Shown here piece by piece: positions 46,086 through 57,875 of a DNA stretch of 64,000 nucleotides. The notes beneath the pieces are model-generated. The model saw only the letters and a program-made list of their open reading frames with translations, did no database searches and was not told the DNA's origin. Both the position numbers and the translations under genes were made by a program. The stretch comes from Platanthera guangdongensis (lineage: Eukaryota; Streptophyta; Magnoliopsida; Asparagales; Orchidaceae). The DNA is taken from positions 85,062,564 through 85,126,563 of the forward strand of contig CM077166.1 of NCBI GenBank assembly GCA_039583875.1, read 5' to 3'. Each line of letters opens with the position of its first letter. Position 1 is the first letter of the stretch.

Positions 46086-47722
46086 TGTTGGGTATTGTAT
46101 CCACGATTACCTAGATTTGTGGAAGCCACCTGTCAAGCTAAGATGAATTCACAATGTATTTGATGAAACATCTTAAGTTGTACTTGCAGCTCCTCCACGC
46201 TAAGTGCACACCAATGTCAGGGTGCAGTAGGTCAATATACACGGGTCTGCAAGACGTAATCCCTCGTTGAGCAGATCAGTGTGTTGGCCTACGTGTACTC
46301 TCTATTGGAGTGCACTTACTTTCAAGTACAGGGCCGTTCATATGCAAGAGAAGACAAGGAGCATGGATGGGTCAAGGAGCAGCTCCAGGGTGGAAGACGA
46401 AAATTCGTCCAAGGAAAATTCGACGAGAATCACCAAGTGATTCTCGCCGATTCGACGAGAATCACTAGTGATTCTCGCCGAATCGACGAGAATCATTAGT
46501 GATTCTCGCCGACTCCTTCTGGCTACCTCAAAACGGTGCCAAGTAAGATTCGGCGAGAATCACTAGTGATTCTCGCCGAACCAGTGGCCAAGTAGCTCAT
46601 GTATACAAAGTGAAATTCGTTGAGAATCAATAAGTGATTCGGCGAGAATCACTAACGATTCTCGACGAATCGTCGAGAATCACTTGGTGATTCTCGCCGA
46701 TTCGTCGAGAATCGCCTGCGATTCTCGCCGATTTTCACTTGGCGTTTTCTCAGGTTGCTGCTGGACCGGATTCTGCCTCTAGACTAGTTTGAACCGGACT
46801 TAGGGATTTCTAGTGTGGGTCCCACAAACGGTCATATTGGAGTTATCTACAGTATATATATTCCAGTATTTTGAACAGTAAAATCACGGAGAAAAGAAAA
46901 AGAAACCGAGCCACGACGAAACCCTAATATATCGCGATTCCTCTCCGCCGCCGCCGTCGTGCTCGGGCAAGTTGGTCGCCGTCAACAATCGAGATTCCTT
47001 AGTGATCTCCGGCGACAGAAGCTTAGCAAAGCTTGAGTCTCACATCTCTATCCAGAGATTTCTTGTCTCTCGATTTGTTGACCGGGAAAAACTCCCCCGT
47101 CCGAATCGATCGAGACGACCGATCCTAGAGTGACCGTTGGTAGACCTAGTTTGCTTTGCAACGAAGATTGGATCTCAGAAGTACTGCTGCCGCGCATTGT
47201 AGTTGCCGTCGATCCCGAACCAAGCCGCCGCTCGGATTGCCGCCGCCGGTTTCGGGAAGATCCTCTCCAAGAGAGACCAATGTTGTAGACTCTTCGTTGA
47301 CTTCACGAACACGTCGTCGAACTAAGAGGAACACCGTAGTCTCCGAAAGAAGTTTGTATCTCGTGTACATTCTATATTTACTTTTGTTGTAAAGGAACTT
47401 TTGTTCCGTGTTGTAAGGGTTGGGTGCAACCCGTTTTGTGGGAGTGTTGACTCTCACGTGTGGAAGGGTTCCTTCCGTTAGTGCAGGGATTGGATTTCAA
47501 TCCCGTTGGAGAAGTGACCGAGTCGTCCCTTGTTGGGGAGATAGGTCGAAGGGGGAAAGTGGATGTACCCAAGTCGGGGAACCACTATAAATTGCCTGTG
47601 TATTCTGTGTGCTGTGCTCTTTATTTTTATTGTGCAGGTACGTTCATAAATTCCGCAAAAGCGCTACTCGTCACCTATTCCCCCCCCATAGGTGCACATA
47701 GCTGACACTAGGTGGACTTTCA
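46086..47722 (+). repeat. Element C 5' LTR (1637 bp)
   Basis: Starts TGTTGGGTATTGTATCC and ends GGTGGACTTTCA. A palindrome array lies at 46399-46735. A possible TATA sequence, TATATATA, is at 46853-46860, followed by a leader with GCCGCCGCC. Frames in this LTR are shadows. Confidence 0.95.
46399..46735. repeat. GATTCTCGCCGA / TCGGCGAGAATC palindrome array in C LTR
   Basis: Eight or more inverted pairs centred on short variable spacers such as ACTAGT or ATTAGT. A perfect 20-bp palindrome is at 46457-46476 and a perfect 32-bp palindrome at 46549-46580. Some pairs are joined through TCGACGA/TCGTCGA. The copy in the 3' LTR is at about 53355-53693. Confidence 0.92.
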
Positions 47723-47724
47723 AG

Positions 47725-47737
47725 TGGTATCAGAGCC
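47725..47737 (+). other. Primer-binding site of element C
   Basis: TGGTATCAGAGCC two bases after the LTR end; a perfect 12-base match to the plant iMet-tRNA site TGGTATCAGAGC. Confidence 0.95.
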
Positions 47738-47796
47738 AGGTTACTCTTCAAAAAGGTTAACACCTTGAGTAGAATCCTGCCACCAGTGTCAGAAGC

Positions 47797-49375
47797 ATGG
47801 ATCTGGATTATGAGATTCCGCCACTCAAACTCCCCGCATGCACAAAGGATTATTATCCCATCTGGAGAATGAGAGTATCCTTTCACCTTGATGCTATCGA
47901 TCCTCGAGCATCCTTCATCCTGGAAGAGGGTCCGTTTATCCCCATGAAGACCTCCGACTCTGGGATCCAAGTGCCCATGGGCATTGCTGAGATGTCTGAG
48001 ACGGAACTATCTCTATTTCACTTGGACGAGAGGATTCGACAAATTATCATGGATGTCTGGTCTGGAGCCTCTCGCTCTAGATTGGAAAAATGTAGAACGG
48101 CTAAATCTTTGTGGATGATGATCTCAGAGCTGATGGGGGGGGGGGGGGTCAGAGAAAGCTGAAATATGCTGCCAATCAGAGGATGAAGCGTATGTGGGGG
48201 TCCTCACTTCTGAAGATGAATGCAAGGATCCCTCGGATTGCATCAGAGCTCCCGTGTCTGTGTCAGAGACTGACGAGACCAGTGAGGAAAGCAGCTCTGA
48301 CGAGGATGAAACAATGGTCACTGATTCTAATGACAATAACTCAGATGAGCAGGTAACATCTTCACCCTGCCCCATATCTTTTGACCTTTCTGAAGACAGA
48401 AACTGCTCTCCTCCAGAAAATACTGATTCCCTGAAGAGAGCCCTTCAGGAAAGCAACCTACTTGCTGAGGAGCAAGCTCGAGAGATTGCTCGACTGAAGA
48501 TCTTGTTGGTTCTCCAATTGGCGTCCAACAAGGTCAAGGACTCTAAGATCTCAGCTCTAGAGAATAGTCTAGATAATGAGAAACGTATAGTATCAAACTT
48601 TTCCAAAGTTGATGCTATAAAGAGAAAGCAAGAAACCGGGTGGATTTCCCGGATTATCCAGGCATGGAGAAATGGGGAAACGGTATTCCGACCCCCCACT
48701 CCAAGCAGGAAGGCAACTCATCATGCCTTCAGGTATGACCACAGGAATAGTCGTGGTCACTGTAAGGATGATCTGTCCCCATGTGGAGACACCCGGAGTG
48801 CAAGGGCCGGCATGGCCACCCACGAGAGAATACCTAAGGCTCATTCTGAGCCCTTTGTATTCACTGCCACTGCCTCAACACAGTGTGGATCTGCATGTCC
48901 CAGCTCACAGAAGACTTCTCACCACTCGAGGACACGGGATAGAGAGGATAGAAGTCATGATGTCAGGCTCCATGGGGCCTCAGTAAGGGAGATGCCTGAA
49001 AGAATGGCACCACCTTCCCGGCCTCATAACACTTACAACATGTATTCTTTCCACCCTTCCACGTGTCACGATGGAAGAGACATTTGTGTGACAAGAACAT
49101 GCCCTATCCCGTTTAGACCTAGGACCGTGACTACATCAGTCACTAGATCAGGTCGAAAACGGCGATACAACATTCACCCTTGTTGGTGCTGCGGCAAAGT
49201 GGGGCACTTTGCCATCGACTGTTGGCACAACCCCTCTGTGCCCACGGCAAGGGCTTATCCACATTCTCGGGACAGAGGTAGTCTTCCAGACAGGTTTTCT
49301 GAAGGAAGGCAGTTGCGTGCTTATGCTAACAGGAACCTAGGACCCAAAATGATTTGGGTTCCTAAGGTAAAGTAA
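47797..49375 (+). pseudogene. Element C gag with one frame break at a G run
   Basis: The first frame (ATG 47797) gives a SIRE-type Gag N-terminus with a PLKLPACTKDYYPIWRMRV motif and an EEGPFIPM block, matching J gag. It shifts frame at a run of 14 G (48135-48148). The second frame continues to 49375 with an acidic Ser/Glu region, a predicted coiled coil around LKRALQESNLLAEEQ, and a zinc knuckle near the end (CWCCGKVGHFAIDC). It ends GPKMIWVPKVK, the usual gag/protease border of this lineage, followed by a TTCTTTCTTGCAG tract but no protease. Otherwise open, so the single lesion may be a slippage or sequencing change in the homopolymer. Confidence 0.85.
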
Positions 49376-50450
49376 TTCTTTCTTGCAGAGAAGTCTAGGT
49401 CCCCGTGAATATGATGGGGACTAGACAGTAGGTGGCTCAAGACTAAGTTGGAACAAGCGTCTGCAATAACTGATGTGATGTCTGCTTGAGCATACTCACT
49501 TTGAGCCTCTAATGTGTTCTACATGTGGGACTAAGACGATGACTTTCAAAATCCCAGGTAATTTTGATCAGTTCAAAGACTTGCGTCATATTGCATCCTC
49601 ATTTCATATATATATATATATATATTTCTATCCATGTGTATATTTATACTTATGCTTATACATGTATGTGTGCACCTCTAAGGATAGGTTAACTCGATGC
49701 ATGCAAACCATTACACATCAATAAAGGGTTAACGAAGTTATGTCATCGTGAATCTCGACAACTCACAATTGACATCAAGATGTCTTTGGAAAAGCCTCGT
49801 TCAAATCCAAATAGATTGACTTTAAAATATACATGTATTTATCATTTTTATATTGACTTGACATCGGAAAATTTCAAAAATATTGCAAGCTTCTCAACGT
49901 GAAAATTTCTAGTCAAGAGACCTCTCAATTTCGAATTAGACAAATAGTATCAGAAACCGAATTAACCAAATCTCCTGAATCCCGTCGACCCTTCGCATTC
50001 ACCCCGAATCCCGACGAATTAGACAAATCCCGCCGAAAGAGTTCTTCCGCCGATTCGCCTTCTTCACGAATCCAGCCTCACGTCGCAGCAGATTTCCCGA
50101 AAGCGTTCTTCCGCCGATTCGCCGAAACCCGCAGGAGCTCTCCCTCCGACTCGCCGAATCGCCATTCATCCTGCTCTAAGGACAACTGCTGGGTGTCCAT
50201 CTTCTTCCCGTAAGCTCTCGTCGAATCGCGAAGTGTCCCTGTGACCGCAAGGTTCTCGCAAGGTCCATCTTCAAATCGAGAAGGTTCTCGCAACGTTCTA
50301 GCAAGGCCGAACCCCACAGGAAACTCCTCCATCCACCGAAGGTCTTCCCGAAGCTCCTCAACTCACTTCCATATAAGTCCTTAGGTAACCTCTTTCTCAC
50401 CCGTTCTTGGACGCTCTCACTAGTGGCGCTTTCTTTTTGAATGTTCATTA
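49376..50450. other. Spacer of element C between gag and accessory ORF
   Basis: Non-coding. It includes a short TA run (49608-49625) and, at 49980-50350, many GATTCGCC/TTCCGCCGA half-sites echoing the LTR motif. In an autonomous copia element about 3.5 kb of pol would lie here; no trace of RT or integrase motifs was found. Confidence 0.7.
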
Positions 50451-50483
50451 ATGCTTAGCGTAGGGCTTCTCTCTAGATCTACG

Positions 50484-52787
50484 ATGGCTCCAAGGACAAC
50501 TGCAGGGTTAGTATCTGGCTGCGAGCTGGTTCGAACGGGGTTTTCTCACGCCTCGGACGAATTCCGTAACATTATTCTAATGCTGGAAGAGGCTGGGCTA
50601 ACCTTCGTCCTGGAGCACCCTTGCAAAATCCTGGACAAAGAGGTGTTGGAGTTCTTCGCTACCGCAAGACTCCGAGATGGAGACTCCATAATCAAGAGCA
50701 AGGTGGCTGGGGCAAAAGTAAAGATGTCTGCCAGCAAGCTGACTCGCTACCTGCAGCTTTCTAGTTCGGAGCAGGAGGACTATCTGGAGGACGAGGACAA
50801 AACCAGAACTCTCTTGTTCTGCGGTCTTCCACGAGGAACTCGATCAATAAAGAGAAAGGAGATGAATGAAGAAGGGAAGCTCCTATCTGACATTATTGGA
50901 AAAGTGCTCATCTGCAAGCCGGGCTCGCATGACCATATCTCAGGAGATATGTTCAAGATCGTCATAGCTGTTGTCTGTCGCAAGAGGTTCAACTGGGGGG
51001 AGTTGCTGTTCGAGAAGATCAAGGACACCCTGGGCACTCCTAGTTTCGGCCGCATCATAAGTCTATATCTAAACCAGCTAAACGGAGACAAGTTCGACAT
51101 GAGCAAAGGTGTCCCTCTCCACTACTTGAAGAAGATGGATGCAAGTGTGTTTGATCGATGGGAGAGGCGGATCGGGCAGCCTGTCGTGGAAGAGCGACAG
51201 GAAGTATCTCCAGCAGTCACCCCCCGTGAAATTCCTGATACCCTGACTGCAGGAATCGAGGGGGAGACTCTACCCCCTCATACAGATGTAGTTTCTGAAA
51301 TTGCCCAGGTGGCCAGGGATGCGGTGGCCGAAATTCATGAAGTAAGTGAACCTGAGCTGGAGGATGAGGAGGTCCTGAACAGAAACACTCAAGGAACCGA
51401 AGCTGAAGCACTGTAGACTGCTGAACGAGAATTGGAAGAGGCTGCTGATATAGATGAATTCCTGGATGAGGACAGAGAGGAAGATGAGAATGAGGGACAT
51501 GAAGCATTTGAGACTCCGGATCCTGTTGAACCTCCATCTGACAAGTCTGCACCAGTGGAGGGGGAGTTAGATAAATCTACAGAGGCAGCCAGCATTCCTC
51601 CATTAGAGACTGTGATTGTATCCAGCTCTACAGATGCGTCTGCTGAAATGCAAGGCCCATAAGTGCCTCCGGCTATTCCGTTACGAGATGAGCTAGCCAC
51701 TCACACTGTCAATATCATTCAGGGCATTGTGAATGAATTTAAAGTCTCATTTGATGAAGCCCAGAATAAACTGCTGAACAGGATTAAGACTTCGGAAAAT
51801 CTGATGCTCAAGAATATGGTGGAAATCAACCATAAGCTGGATGTGATGGAGAAGAAATTTGAAGAGAAGTATACTGCGGCCGGCGAAGCTGTCACACTCT
51901 TAATGGCTGGCTTGAAAAAGAATACCGATACTCTGGCTGTCGTAAATCAGAACGCACACGTTGTAGCCAACAACATTCAGAAGTTTGATGGTAATATGGT
52001 CACTTTAAATGCCAATCAGCAGGCCCTGATCATTGAATTCTCCAAGACCACAAAGCATATTGATGACTCCCTGCACTCATATGCCAACTGCATAGCTGTC
52101 GAAGCCAAAAAGGGGGAGAAATAGTATATAGCTAAGTTGGCCGAGCTTCAAGAAAGCATGAGCACACACTTCGCCCAATCAAGCAAATATGTCTATGAGA
52201 GCTGCTGGTGGATGCTCCAACAGGCGCTAGGTACGTTAGGCGTCGTTCTGCCTGACAATCCTGCCGGTATTCATGTCCCTGAGACATCTAAGGCCGCTGA
52301 GGAAGTAAGTGTTGCTGAGGATGTAAGTGCAAGTGCTGCAGATATTCCCACAAATGACGCTGATGCTAGGGCTCTCTCCAAAGCTAAACTGAGGAGCATG
52401 TTTGACCAAGAGGCCTTAGCAAAAGCCAGGGGAAAGAGAAAAGTTCAAGAAGGGACCTCCAAGGAGACACAGGCTGCAAAGAGAACTCGAATGAATGAGG
52501 AGGATGTACGAAACGAAAGGTGGAGTCCAGTTTCAAGGAACATCATCTTAGACACCTTCTGGCTGCAAGAAAGAGGAGAGATCAATCGAAACAAAGTATA
52601 TAGCCAGTATGAGTGGGAAACGCACAAAATGTTTGAAGGGAAACGCAACATCTTTTTCAGAAACAACAAGTATGCAGATAAAGTTGCTCCTCCTAGGTAT
52701 TACCCGAAGCCCAAAGAATACATGGAGAGGCAAAGCAAGAAGTACTTGGCTCAAAATCCTAAGGGTGACTTAGCTAAGGAAAAATAG
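50484..52787 (+). pseudogene. Element C accessory ORF, three nonsense codons
   Basis: One unbroken frame of 768 codons from ATG 50484 (MAPRTTAG; an upstream ATG at 50451 also fits) with stops only at 51414 (TAG), 51660 (TAA) and 52122 (TAG), the first two in contexts compatible with CAG/CAA origins. The N-terminal 250 residues match B: LSDIIGKVL..GSHDHIS, FGRIISLYLNQ and FDRWERRIGQP. Then come an acidic Glu/Asp-rich linker, a coiled-coil-like middle (residues about 400-540) and a basic C-terminus. The order and basic end parallel B, though sequence similarity outside the N-terminal block is weak. No membrane anchor is evident. An env-like or a DNA-binding role are both possible. Confidence 0.78.
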
Positions 52788-53029
52788 TCAAAAACTTATA
52801 GCTTGTCACTTTGTCTTAAGAACATTTAATGATTATTGTTGTCATAGAAACAATTCTGGATTATATGTGTATATATTTATATTGGTATATATATTTGAAT
52901 TTGTGAATGACTCAAGTCCTGATCTGATTGCATATATTCTCTTGTGCTGCATGTTTAATTTCTGAATGCTATGTTTATTATTTGATATGTGTTATTCATC
53001 TTAGCTAGTAGGGTTTTGGCTTCGTCAAA

Positions 53030-53040
53030 TAGGGGGAGAT
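53030..53040 (+). other. Polypurine tract of element C
   Basis: TAGGGGGAGAT directly before the 3' LTR start TGTTGGG. Confidence 0.92.
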
Positions 53041-54680
53041 TGTTGGGTATTGTATCCACGATTACCTAGATTTGAGGAAGCCACCTGTCAAGCTAAGATG
53101 AATTCACAATGTATTTGATGAAACATCTTAAGTTGTACTTGCAGCTCCTCCACGCTAAGTGCACACCAATGTCAGGGTGCAGTAGGTCAATATACACGGG
53201 TCTGCAAGACGTAATCCCTCGTTGAGCAGATCAGTGTGTTGGCCTACGTGTACTCTCTCTATTGGAGTGCACTTACTTTCAAGTACAGGGCCGTTCATAT
53301 GCAAGAGAAGACAAGGAGCATAGATGGGTCAAGGAGCAGCTCCAGGGTGGAAGACGAAAATTCGTCCAAGGAAAATTCGACGAGAATCACCAAGTGATTC
53401 TCGCCGATTCGACGAGAATCACTAGTGATTCTCGCCGAATCGACGAGAATCATTAGTGATTCTCGCCGACTCCTTCTGGCTACCTCAAAACGGTGCCAAG
53501 TAAGATTCGGCGAGAATCACTAGTGATTCTCGCCGAACCAGTGGCCAAGCAGCTCATGTATACAAAGTGAAATTCGTTGAGAATCAATAAGTGATTCGGC
53601 GAGAATCACTAACGATTCTCGACGAATCGTCGAGAATCACTTGGTGATTCTCGCCGATTCGTCGAGAATCGCCTGCGATTCTCGCCGATTTTCACTTGGC
53701 GTTTTCTCAGGTTGCTGCTGGACCGGATTCTGCCTCTAGACTAGTTTGAACCGGACTTAGGGATTTCTAGTGTGGGTCCCACAAACGGTCATATTGGAGT
53801 TATCTACAGTATATATATTCCAGTATTTTGAACAGTAAAATCACGGAGAAAAGAAAAAGAAACCGAGCCACGACGAAACCCTAATATATCGCGATTCCTC
53901 TCCGCCGCCGCCGTCGTGCTCGGGCAAGTTGGTCGCCGTCAACAATCGAGATTCCTTAGTGATCTCCGGCGACAGAAGCTTAGCAAAGCTTGAGTCTCAC
54001 GTGTCTATCCAGAGATCTCTTGTCTCTCGATTTGTTGACCGGGAAAAACTCCCCCGTCCGAATCGATCGAGACGACCGATCCTAGAGTGACCGTTGGTAG
54101 ACCTAGTTTGCTTTGCAACGAAGATTGGATCTCAGAAGTACTGCTGCCGCGCATCGTAGTTGCCGTTGATCCCGAACCAAGCCGCCGCTCGGATTGCTGC
54201 CGCCGGTTTCGGGAAGATCCTCTCCAAGAGAGACCAAGGTTGTAGACTCTTCGTTGACTTCACGAACACGTCGTCGAACGAAGAGGAACACCGTAGTCTC
54301 CGAAAGAAGTTTGTATCTCGTGTACATTCTATATTTACTTTTGTTGTAAAGGAATTTTTGTTCCGTGTTGTAAGGGTTGGGTGCAACCCGTTTTGTGGGA
54401 GTGTTGACTCTCACGTGTGGAAGGGTTCCTTCCGTTAGTGCAGGGATTGGATTTCAATCCCGTTGGAGAAGTGACCGAGTCGTCCCTTGTTGGGGAGATA
54501 GGTCGAAGGGGGAAAGTGGATGTACCCAAGTCGGGGAACCACTATAAATTGCCTGTGTATTCTGTGTGCTGTGCTCTTTATTTTTATTGTGCAGGTACGT
54601 TCATAAATTCCGCAAAAGCGCTACTCGTCACCTATTCCCCCCCCCATAGGTGCACATAGCTGACACTAGGTGGACTTTCA
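53041..54680 (+). repeat. Element C 3' LTR (1640 bp)
   Basis: Near-identical to the 5' LTR. Differences seen by eye include a TC dinucleotide gain near 53256, scattered transitions in 53990-54360 and one extra C in the C run near 54645. Below 1% divergence suggests a recent insertion. Confidence 0.95.
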
Positions 54681-57600
54681 TTAACTCTTCTCCATTAATC
54701 ATTCCCAGTTGATTTATAAAGAACTGATGGGTTTTCTCATCCAAAGGCTTGGTGAAAATGTCTGATCTCTGTAGATCAGTAGGAATATGGATCAAGTTAA
54801 TTTTCTTTTTGTCTACAGTATCTCTAATGAAATGATGTCTTATTTCAATATGTTTAGTCCTAGAATGGTGAACTGTATTCTGTGGTATAGCAATAGCACT
54901 AGTATTGTCATAAAATATTGCTGAATTATTTAAGTTGACACCATAGTCTAAGAGATGATTCTGTATCCATAACATCTGTGAACAGCAGCTGTCAGCAGCC
55001 ATGTATTCTGCTTCTGCAGTTGATGTAGACACAGATGTCTGCTTTTTACAAAACCAGGAGACAAGTCTCATACCAAGGAACTGGCAAGTTCCAGAGGTAC
55101 TCTTCCTGTCCACTCTACATCCAGCATAGTCAGCATCTGAGTATCAAGTTAACTCAAACTCTAACTCTACAGGATACCATAGTCCTAGACTAGGGCAACT
55201 CTTTATATATCTCAAAATTCTTTTAAAGAAAATAAGGTGAGATTCTTTAGGGTTCACTTGGAACCTAGCACAAAGGCATGTGACAAACATTATATCAGGT
55301 CTGCTAGCTGTGAGATATAATAGGGATCCAATAATTGTCCTATAATTTTTCTGATCTATAGGTTTCCCTACTGCATCAGAATCCACAACAGTATTTGTAG
55401 CCATAGGGGTTTTCATCCCTGAAGCATCACTCATCCCAAACTTTTTGATAAGCTCTTTAGCATACTTAGCTTGGGAGAGGAAGATGCCATCTGGGAGCTG
55501 CTTCACTTGGAGACCAAGGAAGTAGGAAAGCTCACCCATGCTACTCATCTCAAATTTAGAATGCATAAGGTCAGCAAACCTTTTGCACAATTTGGGATTA
55601 GTAGACCCAAAAATGATGTCATCCACATATATTTGTACTAATAAAATTTGGTCCTTATGATGTCTAGTGAAAAGTGTTTTATCTATGGTTCCTCTTATAA
55701 ATTTATACTCTAACAGAAAGCTTGCTAGGGTCTCATACCAAGCTCTTGGAGCTTGCTTTAAACCATAGAGAGCTTTATGCAATTTAAAAACAAAAGAGGG
55801 TTGAGTTGGAGAGATAAAACCTTGAGGTTGTTCTACAAAAACCTCTTCTTGAAGTACTCCATTCAAAAATGCACTTTTGACATCCATTTGATAGACCTTG
55901 AATCTCTTGTGAGCTGCATAGGCAAGGATTATCCTAATGGCCTCTAACCTTGCAACATGGGCAAAGGTTTGGTCATAGTATATTCCTTCCTCTTATCTGT
56001 AGCGTTGAGCAACAAGCCTAGCCTTGTTCCTCACTATGTTGCCTTGAGCATCAAACTTGTTCCTGTAGACCCATTTGGTTCCAATAATTGGGTAGTTATG
56101 GGGTCTTGGAACCAAATCCCAAACTCTACATCTCTCAAACTGATTTAGTTCCTCTTGCATTGCAATGATCCAGTGGGGATCTTGCTCAGCTTCATGGATA
56201 GTGAGAGGTTCAATTTGAGAGAGAAAACAAGCATGCATCAAGTCTTGGTTGAGTTAATGCCTTGTCTATACACCTGCTGAAATGTCTCCAATCACTTGAG
56301 ATCTGGGGTGATCTCTAAGTGTGACAAGATCAGTTGGTGGAGTTGGTTGAATAACAGCTTCTGTGTTTAATTCCTCTTGGGGAATGATACTAGCTGTTGA
56401 GGGAAGTTCAGCCACTTGCTCTTGACTTTCCTCTTCACTATCTTGAGCAACCTGTGGAGTAGGATGGTTTGATATCTCTTGGGTAAGGTTCAGTCCATCC
56501 ACACACTCACACAGTAGTGGAACCTGCAAATAGCTTATGGTAGAAATCTCTTTCTCCTTGTATGACATGTTAGCTTCATCAAAAGATACATGAACAGATT
56601 CTTCAATTTTAAGCGTAGATTTGTTATACACCCTATAAGCTTTACTGATCATGGAGTATCCCAGAAAGACTCCTTCATCAGCTTTAGCTTGAAATTTTGC
56701 TATGTATTTCTTGTCATTATTGTGAATATATCAAATGCAACCAAAAATTTTAAAATAATCTACTTTAGGTTTCTTCCGTTTGAGTAATTCATAGAGAGTC
56801 TTGCCCTTCAGCTTATGTATCAAACTTCTATTCAACACATAGTTGGAGGTGTTCACTGCCTCTGCCCAAAAGGATAGGGGAAGGTGAGCATCTGACAACA
56901 ATGTAGTAGCAGATTCAATAAGGGTTCCATTTTTTCCTTTCAGATACCCCATTTTGTTGAGGAGTTCTAGGAGCTGAGAAAGTGTGCCTGATCCCTTCAC
57001 TCTGACAGAACTCTTGCATAAGAAGAGAATCAAACTCTGTCCCATGATCACTTCTGATCAGGGCAATGTGAGTATTGAACTCACTCTGTATGCATTTGAG
57101 AAACTCTGTCAAACACTTAAAGTTATCAGACTTTTTCCACAGAAAGAACACACATGTGAATCTAGAGAAGTCATCTACAACTAATAAAGTATAAGATTTC
57201 CCTCCTAAGCTTTGTACTGTAATAGGTCCAAAGAGATCCATGTGTAACAGATACAAAATCCTAGGTGAATCACTCTTATTAAGTGACTTGAAGCTATTTT
57301 TCGTTTGCTTGCCTAATTGACAAGCCCTGCAAAGTCCTTCCTTCTTGTAGGGGCCAGAAGGTAGTCCTCTAACAAGGTTGTCCTTGGATAGCCTAGCAAT
57401 GGTTCTAAGGTTTATATGTCCTAATATTTTATGCCATAGTTCATTAGCTCTACAAATGGAATTGAACAAGCATATATCTACCTTAGTTGAAAGAAAATCT
57501 ACAAGATAAATGTTACCTTTCCTTTTACCTGTCAACACATGTGTGTTGTCCTCTGATTTGATTTTGCATGAGGATTTGTTGAAAGTCACTTGGTAGCCTT

Positions 57601-57866
57601 CATCACACAGTTGACTGATGCTGATTAAGTTGTGCTTCAGTCCTTCCACATAAGCTACTTCCTTGAATGTGACTAAGCCAATCTGGACTTCACCAAATCC
57701 TTTTGTTAGTCCAAAGTTTGAATCACCAAATATTACTTTGGGTCCAAGTTTGGCTTTGAAGGATGTGAAATTCTCCTTGTTTCCTGTCATGTGCTTTGAT
57801 CACCCACTATCCAGATACCATTGCTGGTTTGATGTTGGATAGGTCTTCACCTGTACCTGCAAGGAA
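54681..57866 (-). pseudogene. Element B pol (PR-IN-RT-RH), SIRE-like copia
   Basis: On the minus strand the protease DSG motif (about 57800) is followed by a stop where the usual Cys codon stands. Next come the pre-integrase LWHKILGH...CRACQLGK finger, and the integrase core with Asp at HMDLFGP, Asp at RSDHGTEF and Glu at NGVSERK. A frameshift follows near 56930. RT has KWVYRNKFDAQG, the IYVDDIIFGST catalytic box intact, and YFLGLQVKQLPDG. RNase H has VSTSTAEAEYMA and ends IFTKPLDE...GEEL. In-frame stops lie near 56728, 56262, 56248, 55990 and 55141, several consistent with CAG/CAA to TAG/TAA. Element C separates the last codon and stop (now at 46076-46078) from the rest. Non-functional. Confidence 0.92.
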
Positions 57867-57875
57867 CAACAAAAT

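Larger units (their letters stand above)
46086..54680 (+). mobile_element. Element C: pol-less copia-type element with gag and accessory ORF
   Basis: The LTRs are 46086-47722 and 53041-54680 with about a dozen differences by eye. TSD TTAAC is at 46081-46085 and 54681-54685. PBS TGGTATCAGAGCC and PPT AGGGGGAGAT are canonical. The 5.3-kb interior holds gag (47797-49375) and a SIRE-type accessory ORF (50484-52787), with no protease, integrase, RT or RNase H. It must have moved with enzymes from another element. It landed in B one codon before the pol stop. Confidence 0.95.
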
